A stretch of DNA of 64,000 bases, taken from NCBI RefSeq assembly GCF_001428845.1, contig NZ_LMIU01000022.1, positions 431,029 through 495,028 on the forward strand. The letters run 5' to 3'. The translations under genes and the position numbers were made by a program. The notes under the pieces are model-generated. The model saw only the letters and a list, made by a program, of their open reading frames with translations. It did not search any database and had not been told where the DNA came from. The DNA comes from Achromobacter sp. Root83. Its GTDB lineage: Bacteria > Pseudomonadota > Gammaproteobacteria > Burkholderiales > Burkholderiaceae_B. Below, in pieces: positions 43,808-52,211 of the stretch. Every line of letters starts with the position of its first letter. Within the stretch, counting starts at the first letter, position 1.

Positions 43808-44932
43808 TCAGAACAGCACGACCTGGCGGATGGCGGAGCCGTCGCGCGGGCGGTCAAAACCGGCATTGATGTCGTCGAGCGCCAGGCGGTGCGTCAGCAG
43901 CTTGTCCACCGGCAGGCGTCCGGACTGGAACAGCGAGACGAAATTGGGAATGTCCCGCTTGGGCACGCAGGTACCGATGTACGAGCCCTTCAGCGTGCGC
44001 TCTTCGGCCACCAGGCCCACGGCCTGCAGCGACAGATACCGGTCGGGCGGCGGCAACCCGCCCGTGACCGTCATGCCGCCGCGCGCCGTGGCGCGGTACG
44101 CCAGCTCCAGCGCCGGTATCGAACCCGCGAGTTCAAATACATACTCCGCCCCGCCGCCGGTCAGCTCGCGGACGTGGTCCGCGGCGTCCGGGTCGGAAGC
44201 ATTGACGCAATGCGTCGCCCCCAGTTCGCGCGCCGTCCGCAGCTTGTCCTCGGACAGGTCCACCGCGACGATCTGGCGCGCCCCGGACACCTGGGCGCCC
44301 ATCACCGAGCACAGTCCTACCCCGCCCAACCCCACGACCGCGACGGAGCTGCCGGGCGGAACGCGGGCGGTGTTGACCACGGCGCCCATGCCCGTCAGCA
44401 CCGCGCACCCGAACAAGGCGGCGTGTTCGAACGGCAAGGAAGGATCGATCTTGACGCAGGATTCGCGCGACACCGTGGCGCACTCCGCGAACGCGGACAC
44501 GCCCAGGTGGTGATTGACGGCGTGCGCGCCCAGATACAGCCTGCGGTCGCCGCGCAACAGGGTGCCCGCGCCGTTGGCCGCCGCGCCCGGCTCGCACAGG
44601 GCCGGACGGCCGCCCGCGCAAGGCAGGCAGCAGCCGCAGCTTGGCACAAAGACCATCACCACATGGTCGCCCACCGCCAGATCGCGCACGCCCTCTCCCA
44701 GGGCCTCGACCACGCCGGCGGCTTCGTGGCCCAGCACCATCGGCAGCGGCCGCGCGCGGTCGCCGTTGATTACGGACAGGTCGGAATGGCAAAGCCCCGC
44801 GGCCTTGATCCGCACGGTGACTTCGCCATGGCCCGGCGGCCGCAGGTCGATCTCGGCGATCTCCAGCGGGCGGGATTGCGCATACGGAACGGACGCGCCG
44901 GACTGGCGCAGAACAGCGGCTTTGATGCGCAT
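43808..44932 (-). CDS. Zinc-dependent alcohol dehydrogenase
   Basis: A 374-residue medium-chain dehydrogenase. Catalytic zinc ligands are visible in GLCHSD, LGHEAAG and FGCAVLTG. The structural zinc site is SCGCCLPCAGGRPALC. The NAD-binding Rossmann motif is VVGLGGVGLCSVMGAQ. The pattern is that of the class III/benzyl alcohol dehydrogenase branch. An AGGAGA site precedes ATG 44932; the longer upstream frame lacks similarity. It would feed the adjacent aldehyde dehydrogenase. Confidence 0.92.
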   Translation of the reverse strand: MRIKAAVLRQSGASVPYAQSRPLEIAEIDLRPPGHGEVTVRIKAAGLCHSDLSVINGDRARPLPMVLGHEAAGVVEALGEGVRDLAVGDHVVMVFVPSCGCCLPCAGGRPALCEPGAAANGAGTLLRGDRRLYLGAHAVNHHLGVSAFAECATVSRESCVKIDPSLPFEHAALFGCAVLTGMGAVVNTARVPPGSSVAVVGLGGVGLCSVMGAQVSGARQIVAVDLSEDKLRTARELGATHCVNASDPDAADHVRELTGGGAEYVFELAGSIPALELAYRATARGGMTVTGGLPPPDRYLSLQAVGLVAEERTLKGSYIGTCVPKRDIPNFVSLFQSGRLPVDKLLTHRLALDDINAGFDRPRDGSAIRQVVLF

Positions 44933-45002
44933 GATGTCTCCTCTAGGGATGCGCGTGGATGCGGCAACGCCCGGGGTCTTCGGCCCGGGACGGCACAATC
45001 GC

Positions 45003-45458
45003 TCAGGGGGTGGCGCGCAGCAGCGGTTCGAGCGCGGCGCGCAAGGGCTGGGGCAGTTCGACCGGCCTGTTGCTTTCCCGGCCGACGTAGGCATGCGTGA
45101 AGCTGCCTTGCGCGGCGGCCTCGTCGTCCTGGCCGCGGAACAGGGCGTATTCGTAGGTCACGCTGGTGCGTCCCAGCCGCCCCACCCGCACCCCGATCAC
45201 CACCGTGTCCGGAAACGCGACGGGCCGAAAATACGAGGTCTGGCTGTGCACCACCAGGCCGATCACATCGCTTGCGCGCAGATCCAGCACGCCCAGCTCG
45301 ATCAGGGTCTGGTTGACCGCCGTATCGAAGTACTCGTTGTAGACCACGTTGTTCATATGGCCGTAGACATCGGTATCGCGCAGGCGCGTCGTCATGGGCA
45401 GCAGGCGGGGATAGTCGCGGCGGACAGTGGGCGCCGTGCGGGCGTTGGCTGCCGTCAT
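45003..45458 (-). CDS. 4-hydroxybenzoyl-CoA thioesterase-family acyl-CoA thioesterase
   Basis: A 151-residue hotdog-fold protein. RDTDVYGHMNNVVYNEYFDTAVNQTLIE is the 4HBT signature, with the active-site Asp near residue 29. It hydrolyses an acyl-CoA thioester, perhaps recycling CoA in this pathway. AGGAGGG precedes the ATG, and the start overlaps the SDR stop by 4 bp, so the two are coupled. Substrate unknown. Confidence 0.9.
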   Translation of the reverse strand: MTAANARTAPTVRRDYPRLLPMTTRLRDTDVYGHMNNVVYNEYFDTAVNQTLIELGVLDLRASDVIGLVVHSQTSYFRPVAFPDTVVIGVRVGRLGRTSVTYEYALFRGQDDEAAAQGSFTHAYVGRESNRPVELPQPLRAALEPLLRATP

Positions 45459-46330
45459 GCGCCCTCCTGCGCCCGCTTGAGAATCCGGGCCACGTGCGCA
45501 AGCCCTTCCGCAGGCTCGACCAGCCTGGACAGGCTGGCGATGTCGTCGAAGTGCGCGGCGATGTTCTCCGGCGTGCGTTCGGCTTCAGGAAAATACAACC
45601 CCTCGCTTTCGACGATGGCCAGCCGCGCGTAGGTGCCCGCCCCCGCCAGCAGCGCCGTGCGGCTGGGCGCGGCGTCGCTGACCAGGAACAACGCGGCGGG
45701 CGTGACGTAAGCCGGGTCCAGCGCCTGCAAGGTTTCGGCATCGAACATCTCCGCCGTCATCCGCGTGGCGGCCGTCGGCACCAGCGCATTGACGTGGATA
45801 CCATGGCGGGCGCCCTCCAGGTGCAGCACGTTCATCAGGCCGACCACGCCGGCCTTCGCCGCGCCATAGTTGGCCTGGCCGAAATTTCCGTACACGCCGG
45901 AGGTGGACGTGGTCATGAGGATGCGCCCGTAGCCCTGCTCGCGCATGACGGGCCACACGGCGCGCGCGCAATTCGCGGAGCCCAGCAGGTGCACGTCCAC
46001 GACGGCGTTGAAGTCTTCGGCGCTCATCTTGGCGAAAGTCTTGTCGCGCAGGATGCCGGCGTTGTTGATCAGGATGTCGATGCGGCCCCATGCGTCCATC
46101 GCCCGGCCGGCCATGGCCGCGACATCGGCACTGTTGCACACGCTGCCGCCATCGGCGATTGCCTGGCCGCCGGCCGCGGCGATCTCGTCGGCCACGGCCT
46201 GGGCCGCGCCGCCAAAATCGTTCACGACCACCCGGCAGCCCCGGGCGGCCAGTTGCAGCGCGTGGCTGCGGCCCAGGCCCTGCCCGGCCCCCGTCACGAC
46301 AGCGACGCGATCATCGAAGCGAATGCTCAT
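45455..46330 (-). CDS. Short-chain dehydrogenase/reductase (3-hydroxyacyl-CoA type)
   Basis: A 291-residue SDR of the multifunctional-enzyme/HSD17B4-like branch. NAD site VVTGAGQGLGRSHALQLA, catalytic Ser in MTTSTSGVYGNFG and YxxxK in NYGAAKAGVVG are all visible. It is 45-50 residues longer than basic FabG because of a C-terminal extension. I prefer ATG 46330, since AAGGA lies 8 nt before it; ATG 46339, which overlaps the MaoC stop as ATGA, is an alternative. It would oxidise the 3-hydroxyacyl-CoA made by MaoC. Confidence 0.9.
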   Translation of the reverse strand: MSIRFDDRVAVVTGAGQGLGRSHALQLAARGCRVVVNDFGGAAQAVADEIAAAGGQAIADGGSVCNSADVAAMAGRAMDAWGRIDILINNAGILRDKTFAKMSAEDFNAVVDVHLLGSANCARAVWPVMREQGYGRILMTTSTSGVYGNFGQANYGAAKAGVVGLMNVLHLEGARHGIHVNALVPTAATRMTAEMFDAETLQALDPAYVTPAALFLVSDAAPSRTALLAGAGTYARLAIVESEGLYFPEAERTPENIAAHFDDIASLSRLVEPAEGLAHVARILKRAQEGA

Positions 46331-46335
46331 GGTGC

Positions 46336-46815
46336 TCATCCTTGGAGAATGGTCATGGTGATCCAGTCGGCCACCAGAGCGGGGCGCGCCGCGCCCTCGA
46401 TCTCCACGGTGACCGCATACCGGGTGGTGAATTCGCGCGCATTGCGGCGCGTGAACTCGCTGAGCGTGAATCGTCCGCGCACCCGCGCGCCGACCGGAAC
46501 CGGCGTCAGGAAGCGGACTTTGTCGAAGCCGTAGTTGACGCCAATGGCGCCGTCGAAGGCGGGCAGCACGTCCTGGCTCAGGGCGGTCAACATCGACAGC
46601 GACAAAAACCCGTGCGCGATAGGGCCACCAAAGGCGCTTTCACGTGCTGCGCGTTCGGGATCCACATGAATGAACTGGTGATCGCCGGTGGCGTCGGCAA
46701 ACAGGTTCACCTGCGCCTGCGCGATGGTGACCCAGGGCGAAACGCCGATTTCCTGGCCGACACGGTCGGCAAGCGCTTGCGGGGGACTGGCAATGCAGGA
46801 AACGTCGGAAGTCAT
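46336..46815 (-). CDS. MaoC-family enoyl-CoA hydratase
   Basis: A 159-residue single-hotdog MaoC/NodN-like hydratase. NLFADATGDHQFIHVDPERA carries the catalytic Asp and His, and FGGPIAHGFLSLSMLTAL is the family's second motif. It hydrates a 2-enoyl-CoA, usually to the R-3-hydroxyacyl-CoA. It is the first gene of the six-gene operon. A TetR-type operator overlaps its -10 element at 46877-46894. Confidence 0.92.
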   Translation of the reverse strand: MTSDVSCIASPPQALADRVGQEIGVSPWVTIAQAQVNLFADATGDHQFIHVDPERAARESAFGGPIAHGFLSLSMLTALSQDVLPAFDGAIGVNYGFDKVRFLTPVPVGARVRGRFTLSEFTRRNAREFTTRYAVTVEIEGAARPALVADWITMTILQG

Positions 46816-46876
46816 GATGGCCGGGGAAGTGTGAGGTGGGCGGACCGAGCGGCAAAAAGAGGCGCTTGAAGTCGAA

Positions 46877-46894
46877 AACATACCGAGTAGTATA
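46877..46894. promoter_or_regulatory. TetR operator 1 (between maoC-like and tetR genes)
   Basis: The 18-mer AACATACCGAGTAGTATA matches the site at 49508 at 15 of 18 positions; the core ATACC-N4-AGTAT is an inverted repeat with one mismatch. On the minus strand it includes TATACT, a good -10 for the MaoC operon. It lies 62 bp from the MaoC start and 134 bp from the tetR start, so it could also autoregulate tetR. Confidence 0.75.
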
Positions 46895-47027
46895 AACTTC
46901 GATTTTCGGATTTGTACAGGCCGCCGCGTGATCGAGTGGCGCCGCCGCAAACCGCCACCCATGCAGGCCAGGCTTACCGATTGGCTAAACTGGCGCTTTG
47001 CCGCCAGACAAGAATGGAGAATGCAGG

Positions 47028-47669
47028 ATGAAGGGGGAACCTACGTTGACGGCTGCGCGCGATGACGGCATGGGCAATATCGAGATACTGACCGCGGCGG
47101 CCGAGTGCTTCATGGAACAAGGATTCCACGCATCCAGCATCGACGACGTCGCGCGGCGCCTCGGCGCCACCAAGGGCCGGGTCTATCACTACTACCGCTC
47201 CAAGACGGATCTGTTCTTCGACGTGCACCGCGAAGGCATGCGGCGCAACTTCGAGGCCGTGCGTCCGGTCATGAAAGAAAAAGGCCCGGCGGCCCAGCGC
47301 CTGGCGCTGATGCTCAAGCATCATGCGCTATCGATGATGGAGAACCTGGCCTTCGAAACCGTCGTGGTGCAAGGCGTGCACATGCACCGTCTGGGCGCGA
47401 CGACCCCCGCCCAGCGGCAGACGCTGGCCGACCTCATGACCATCCGCGACGATTTCGAAGCTCTATTCAAGCGCGTCGCCTACGAAGGAGTGGAAGACGG
47501 CTCGCTCGCCATCGATGACGTGTCCGTCGCGGTCAAGGCAGCGCTGGGCGCGATCAACTGGCTTGCCGTGTGGTACCGGCCGCGCCTGGGCGAAACCCGC
47601 GACGACCGCGAGATTCTCGCCTCCAAGGTCGTGCACACCATCATCGCCGGACTGGGCAGCCGCGGCTGA
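47028..47669 (+). CDS. TetR/AcrR-family regulator of the CoA-catabolic module
   Basis: A 213-residue TetR-type repressor. The N-terminal helix-turn-helix is ILTAAAECFMEQGFHASSIDDVARRLGATKGRVYHYYRSKTDLFF (about residues 19-63, split for length). The C-terminal ligand domain has AALGAINWLAVWYRP, which is common in FadR/PsrA-like TetR proteins that bind acyl-CoAs. It is divergent from the MaoC operon. I chose ATG 47028, with GGAGA upstream. Ligand unknown; probably an acyl-CoA intermediate. Confidence 0.9.
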   Translation: MKGEPTLTAARDDGMGNIEILTAAAECFMEQGFHASSIDDVARRLGATKGRVYHYYRSKTDLFFDVHREGMRRNFEAVRPVMKEKGPAAQRLALMLKHHALSMMENLAFETVVVQGVHMHRLGATTPAQRQTLADLMTIRDDFEALFKRVAYEGVEDGSLAIDDVSVAVKAALGAINWLAVWYRPRLGETRDDREILASKVVHTIIAGLGSRG

Positions 47670-47744
47670 TACGCCGAAGGCGCACGTATCAACCGCAAGA
47701 TGCGCGCCAGCCGCAGCGCCCGCATCACGCGGGCGCCCGGCGTC

Positions 47745-49370
47745 TCAGGCCAGCTTTTCGCGCCGCAGGCGTATTCCCGCGCGCTCACGGTCCCACGTGC
47801 CCTCGGCCAGGCCCTCGCTGCGCAGCACATGCTTCTGCAGCTTGCCGCTGGCGGTCTTGGGCAATTCATCAACCACCCGGACATAGCGCGGCACCATGTA
47901 ATGGGGCACGCGCTCGGCCAGCCAGGCGATCAGCGTTTCCGGCTCGACGGCCGCGCCATCCACGGCCGTGACGACGGCCAGCACCTCGTCCTCGCCATGC
48001 TCGCTGGGCACCGCCACGGCCACCGCCTCGCGCACCGCGGGGTGCGCGCAGATCTCGCCCTCGAGCTCGAACGACGAGATGTTCTCCCCACGCCGGCGGA
48101 TGACGTCCTTCAGGCGGTCGACAAAGTAGAAGACGCCCTCGGCGTCCCGCCGGAACGCGTCGCCCGTGTGGAACCAGCCATTGCGCATGGAGGCAGCGGT
48201 CGCCTCGGGATTGCGGTAGTAGCCGGAAAACAGCGCCCACGGGCGATGCGAGCGGATCAGCAGTTCGCCCACGTCGCCGTCCGGCACCGAACGGTCCTGC
48301 GCATCGCCCACGCGCAGCTCGAACCACGGCCGCGGCTTGCCGCAGCGGCCCGCCTCGGTCAGGCCCGGACCGGCGCTCAGGGGGCTGGCGATCTCGGTCA
48401 TGTTGTAGACGGTGTACAGATCCACGCCGAACCGGGTCTTGAACGCCGGCGCGTCCTCGCCAAAGGGCACGATGAACACTTTGCGCAAGGGATGTTCCAG
48501 GTCGCGGGGCGACGCCGGCTGCTTGAGCAGGAAGTTGGCCATGACGCCCAGCAGCAGCACGACCGTGCTCTCGGTCTCGCGAATCGCGTCCCAGAATTCG
48601 GCGGTGCGGAACTCCGGCACCATCGCGATCGACCCGCCGTAGGCGAGCATCGCATAGACGTACAGGGTGCTGCCGCAATGGAAAATCGGTCCCGCGATCA
48701 TGCAGCGGTCTTCCGCCGTGATGCAATCAAAGGCATCGGGGCCCATGGTGAATAGCTGCACATAGGACGTCACCACGCCCTTGGACAACCCGGTCGTGCC
48801 CGACGTGTACATGATCGACTGCGTGTCCCAGGGCTCGATCGGCGACTCCGTGGCCAGCAGATCGCCGGCGGCCGGCTCGCCGGGCGCGTCCTCCAGCTCG
48901 GCAAGCGCCACGCCGGCGGGAACGGAGGGCTCGGCGTCCGCCTCGCCGGTCAACAGCACCCGCGACAACGCGCCCGGCGCCAGCTCCCGCAGACGACCCG
49001 CCAATGCCCGGTGCGCCAGCATCAGGGACGCCTGCGCGTTTTCCAGCACATGCTCCAACGGCCTGCCCCGCAACGCGGTATTCAGCGGCACATAGACCGC
49101 GCCCAGATAGTTGATGGCGAACCAGCTCGTCAGCAATTCCGGCCCATTGCCCATCCAGCACAGCACCCGGTCGCCCTGACGCACGCCCTCGCGGCGCAGG
49201 GTGGCCGCGCGGCGGCGAACCTGGGCCAGCGTCTGCGCATAAGTCCAGGCGGGACCGTTATGAAACCGGACAAAGATTCTATCGGGTATCTTTTTGGCCT
49301 GGTTCTCAAGCAAATAGCGTAGTACGCATGCCTGACGGTCCGGCACTCCCGCCTGTGCTTCCTGATTCAT
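47745..49370 (-). CDS. AMP-dependent acyl-CoA synthetase/ligase
   Basis: A 541-residue adenylate-forming enzyme. The phosphate loop YTSGTTGLSKGV (about residue 195), YNMTE (A5 motif), WFHTGDAF and the hinge DRLKDVIRRRGENISSFELE are visible, followed by the catalytic-lysine region KTASGKLQKH. It activates a carboxylic acid to its CoA thioester, the entry step for the downstream enzymes. AGGAG precedes ATG 49370. It is divergent from the enoyl-CoA hydratase and shares a control region with TetR operator 2. Confidence 0.93.
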   Translation of the reverse strand: MNQEAQAGVPDRQACVLRYLLENQAKKIPDRIFVRFHNGPAWTYAQTLAQVRRRAATLRREGVRQGDRVLCWMGNGPELLTSWFAINYLGAVYVPLNTALRGRPLEHVLENAQASLMLAHRALAGRLRELAPGALSRVLLTGEADAEPSVPAGVALAELEDAPGEPAAGDLLATESPIEPWDTQSIMYTSGTTGLSKGVVTSYVQLFTMGPDAFDCITAEDRCMIAGPIFHCGSTLYVYAMLAYGGSIAMVPEFRTAEFWDAIRETESTVVLLLGVMANFLLKQPASPRDLEHPLRKVFIVPFGEDAPAFKTRFGVDLYTVYNMTEIASPLSAGPGLTEAGRCGKPRPWFELRVGDAQDRSVPDGDVGELLIRSHRPWALFSGYYRNPEATAASMRNGWFHTGDAFRRDAEGVFYFVDRLKDVIRRRGENISSFELEGEICAHPAVREAVAVAVPSEHGEDEVLAVVTAVDGAAVEPETLIAWLAERVPHYMVPRYVRVVDELPKTASGKLQKHVLRSEGLAEGTWDRERAGIRLRREKLA

Positions 49371-49507
49371 CCAACGTCTCCTCGTTTGCTGTTTCGCGTT
49401 ATTTTTAATGACTTTTCGACTGCCATCCAGGGTCGCCGGATGCGGATTTACCCGCACAAGCCGTCCTGTCCCGGGCTCAGGGCAAGCAATCGTCTTGCGA
49501 TTTTTTC

Positions 49508-49525
49508 AACATACTTGGTAGTATA
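49508..49525. promoter_or_regulatory. TetR operator 2 (ligase / enoyl-CoA hydratase control region)
   Basis: AACATACTTGGTAGTATA; the core ATACT-N4-AGTAT is a perfect inverted repeat and it matches operator 1 at 15 of 18 positions. It overlaps the -10 (TAGTAT, 49519-49524) of a promoter with TTGCGA (49495-49500) 18 bp upstream for the enoyl-CoA hydratase. The ligase start lies 137 bp away on the other strand. Confidence 0.75.
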
Positions 49526-49599
49526 TCCACGAATCGCCGCAGCAAGTGGAAGATTCCGGGACGGTTTCCCGGGCTCCGGCCGGCGGAAAAGGACGGCAG

Positions 49600-50346
49600 A
49601 TGGACATGATTTCAATCGAGCGCCTCGATGCGGTCGCGATCGTGCGGTATGACCGTGGCGGCAAGGCGAATGCCCTGAACCTCGCGGCGATCGACGCCTT
49701 GACCGACGCCGCGCACCAGCTCGCCCGCGACGACCGCATCCATGCCGTGGTGTTGACCGGCACTCCGGACGTGTTCAGCGCCGGCATCGACTTGAAGGAC
49801 CCGGGACTGTGGGGCCACGACGATCCCATGGCCACGCAGCGCGCCCTCGCTCGCGGCGAAACCCTGTGCCGCGCCTGGAGCGAGATGCCGCAACTCACGA
49901 TCGCGGCCATCGACGGCCCGGCGGTAGGCGGCGGCGCCGTGCTGGCGCTGGCCTGCGACTGGCGTGTGCTGGGCGCCAACGCCTCTGTCCGACTGCCTGA
50001 GGTTCGCCTTGGCATGCCGCTGGCCTGGGGCGGCCTGCCAAGGCTGGCCAGCCTGGCGGGACCGGCGCGCGCCAAGCTGGCGCTATTCACCGACATGCGC
50101 CTGGACCCCGCGACGGCCCTGCAATGGGGACTGGCCGATGCCCTTGCCCCGGCTGGCGAGGCGCTGCGCGCGGCGCTTGAACTCGCCCGCGAGGCCGCTG
50201 CATGCCCCGCCCTGGCGCTGCGCCTGACCAAGCGCGCCATCGACGCACAGTTCGACGCCAGCCATCAGGCGCATGCCCAAACCGACCAATTTCTGCTGTG
50301 CCATATGTTGTCCATCGACCGCAGCCGGTCAGGCGTTCCCGCCTAA
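49600..50346 (+). CDS. Enoyl-CoA hydratase/isomerase family protein
   Basis: A 248-residue crotonase-fold enzyme. The CoA-binding GKANALNLAAIDALTD, the oxyanion-hole DVFSAGIDLKD and the catalytic-loop PQLTIAAIDGPAVGGGAVLALACDWRV are visible. The catalytic Glu positions should fall in the LPEVRLGMPL segment. ATG 49600 has AAAAGGACG upstream. It lies 143 bp before the solute-binding protein gene on the same strand, so both may be co-transcribed from the TetR-controlled promoter. Confidence 0.92.
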   Translation: MDMISIERLDAVAIVRYDRGGKANALNLAAIDALTDAAHQLARDDRIHAVVLTGTPDVFSAGIDLKDPGLWGHDDPMATQRALARGETLCRAWSEMPQLTIAAIDGPAVGGGAVLALACDWRVLGANASVRLPEVRLGMPLAWGGLPRLASLAGPARAKLALFTDMRLDPATALQWGLADALAPAGEALRAALELAREAAACPALALRLTKRAIDAQFDASHQAHAQTDQFLLCHMLSIDRSRSGVPA

Positions 50347-50489
50347 CCGGCCGCACCAGCTGGCCGCGACTGGCTGCCGCGCTTGGCCGGCCGCGACTGG
50401 CTTGCCATACCCGACCCCCGTCCGGCCGAAACGCCGCCGCTGCACTTCCGATCCGCCTGAGAGCGGACGTAATCCTGGAGGAATGACAA

Positions 50490-51698
50490 ATGAACCGCTT
50501 GCTTACCGCCCTGCTCCTTGCCGGGACGTTCACCTTGCCGGCCGCCCACGCGCAGACCGACAAACCCATCCGTATCGGCGTGCTGACCGACCTGTCGGGC
50601 ATGAACGCCGACCTGTCGGGCCAGGGTTCGGTGGAAGCCGCCCGCATGGCGGTCGAGGACTTCGGCTCCACCGTGCTGGGCCGCAAGATCGAAGTCATCT
50701 CCGGTGATCACCAGAACAAGGCCGACGTCGGCTCCGCGACCGCGCGGCGCTGGATCGACCAGGACAACGTCAAAGCCATCGTCGACGTCCCCACCTCGTC
50801 CGTCGCGTTGGCCGTGCAGGAGATCACGCGCACCGCGAACATCGCCTTCCTGGCCTCGACGGCGGGCACCTCCGACCTGACCGGCAAGGCCTGCTCGGCG
50901 TCCACCGCCCAGTGGACCTACGACACCTATGCGCTGGCCAACGGCACCGGACGCGCGCTCACGGAATCCGGCATCAAGAAGTGGTACTTCCTGACCGCCG
51001 ACTACGCCTTTGGCCACGCCCTCCAGGCCGATACCGAGAACGCCGTGAAAAACGCAGGCGGACAGACCCTGGGCGCGGTCAAGCATCCCCGTGCCTCGAA
51101 TGACTTCTCTTCCTTCCTGCTGCAGGCGCAGTCATCGAAGGCCGAGATCGTGGCGCTGGCCAACTCCTCGGGCGACACCACCATGGCCATCAAACAGGCC
51201 AACGAGTTCGGCCTGATCAAAAGCGGCCAGAAACTCGCCGGCCTGCTGATGTTCATTACCGACGTCGATGGCGTCGGCCTGGACCAGGCGCAAGGCCTGG
51301 TGCTGACCACGGGCTTCTATTGGGACATGGACGACCGCACCCGGGACTGGACCAAGCGCTACGCCGAGCGCATGAAGGGCCGCGTGCCCACGATGGCGCA
51401 AGCCGGCGTCTATTCCGCCGTGCTGACGTTCCTGAAGGGCGTGCAGGAAAGCGGAAAGCTGGAAGGCGACGCCGTCATGAAGCAGATCCGCGGCATGAAG
51501 ATCGACGACATGTTCGCGCGCAACGCCTATCTGCGCGAAGACGGTCGCCTGGTGCACGACATGTACCTGGTGGAAGTCAAAAAGCCGTCCGAATCCAAGG
51601 CGCGCTGGGACTACTTCAAGATCCTGCGCACGATCCCCGGCGACAACGCATTCCGGCCGCTGAACGCCGGCGGCTGCCCGCTGGTGGCGGCCAAGTAG
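50490..51698 (+). CDS. ABC transporter solute-binding protein, branched-chain amino acid (Leu/Ile/Val) type
   Basis: A 402-residue periplasmic binding protein of the type 1 (LivJ/Peripla_BP_6) group. A signal peptide ends near LPAAHAQ. The mature protein starts KPIRIGVLTDLSGMNADLSGQGSVEAARMAVEDFG, the classic motif. Homologues in this family often bind aromatic or aliphatic acids rather than amino acids. No permease or ATPase is beside it, so it may be an orphan partner of a transporter elsewhere. Context suggests it captures the substrate of the neighbouring CoA pathway. Confidence 0.92.
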   Translation: MNRLLTALLLAGTFTLPAAHAQTDKPIRIGVLTDLSGMNADLSGQGSVEAARMAVEDFGSTVLGRKIEVISGDHQNKADVGSATARRWIDQDNVKAIVDVPTSSVALAVQEITRTANIAFLASTAGTSDLTGKACSASTAQWTYDTYALANGTGRALTESGIKKWYFLTADYAFGHALQADTENAVKNAGGQTLGAVKHPRASNDFSSFLLQAQSSKAEIVALANSSGDTTMAIKQANEFGLIKSGQKLAGLLMFITDVDGVGLDQAQGLVLTTGFYWDMDDRTRDWTKRYAERMKGRVPTMAQAGVYSAVLTFLKGVQESGKLEGDAVMKQIRGMKIDDMFARNAYLREDGRLVHDMYLVEVKKPSESKARWDYFKILRTIPGDNAFRPLNAGGCPLVAAK

Positions 51699-51732
51699 CC
51701 CCCGCCGTCACACGAAGAACCCCGCGCAATCC

Positions 51733-51768
51733 CAGCCGGCCCCGCGAAAGCGGCGTCGGCTGTTTTGT
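51733..51768 (+). terminator. Rho-independent terminator after the solute-binding protein gene
   Basis: Imperfect stem CAGCCGGCCCCGC / GCGGCGTCGGCTG with a GAAA-type loop, followed by TTTTGTTT. It lies 35 bp after the stop codon. Confidence 0.75.
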
Positions 51769-51922
51769 TTGCATCAGGGAACCGGCCACCACTCGTGTGT
51801 GTCGCCCCTGGCCGGCCCTTCAACTCGCGGCAACGACCAGACGCAAAAAAGCCGGCGTCGCTTTCGCTATTCCGGCTATTGCCATGGTGTCGGGAACACC
51901 ACCAAAATTTCGACCACATGGA

Positions 51923-52000
<78 letters not shown>

Positions 52001-52211
52001 AGTCTTAGTTACTACCTTAGTTGCTACAACTACTACTTCGACTCTTACTACTACCAACCTGACGGCGCTCAGTGCTGCCAGATTCTGCTGCTGATTCTCT
52101 TCGCGGCTTTCTTCACTTTCACTATCGGCTCATCCGATCTCTCGGAACTGCCTTCAGTGATCATGTGTCAGTGATCAAGCTTTTTTCAGTGACTTTCCCG
52201 CCGCCTTTCGG
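52001..52211. other. Intergenic region between tRNA-Pro and ispB with short repeats
   Basis: 211 bp with no gene. The first 60 bp are a run of TACTAC/TTAGTTAC-type triplets, strand-biased to pyrimidine. At 52154-52192 the heptamer TCAGTGA occurs three times (52154, 52168, 52186), the first two within TCAGTGATCA. The tRNA promoter (minus strand) should lie in the first part. Confidence 0.55.
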
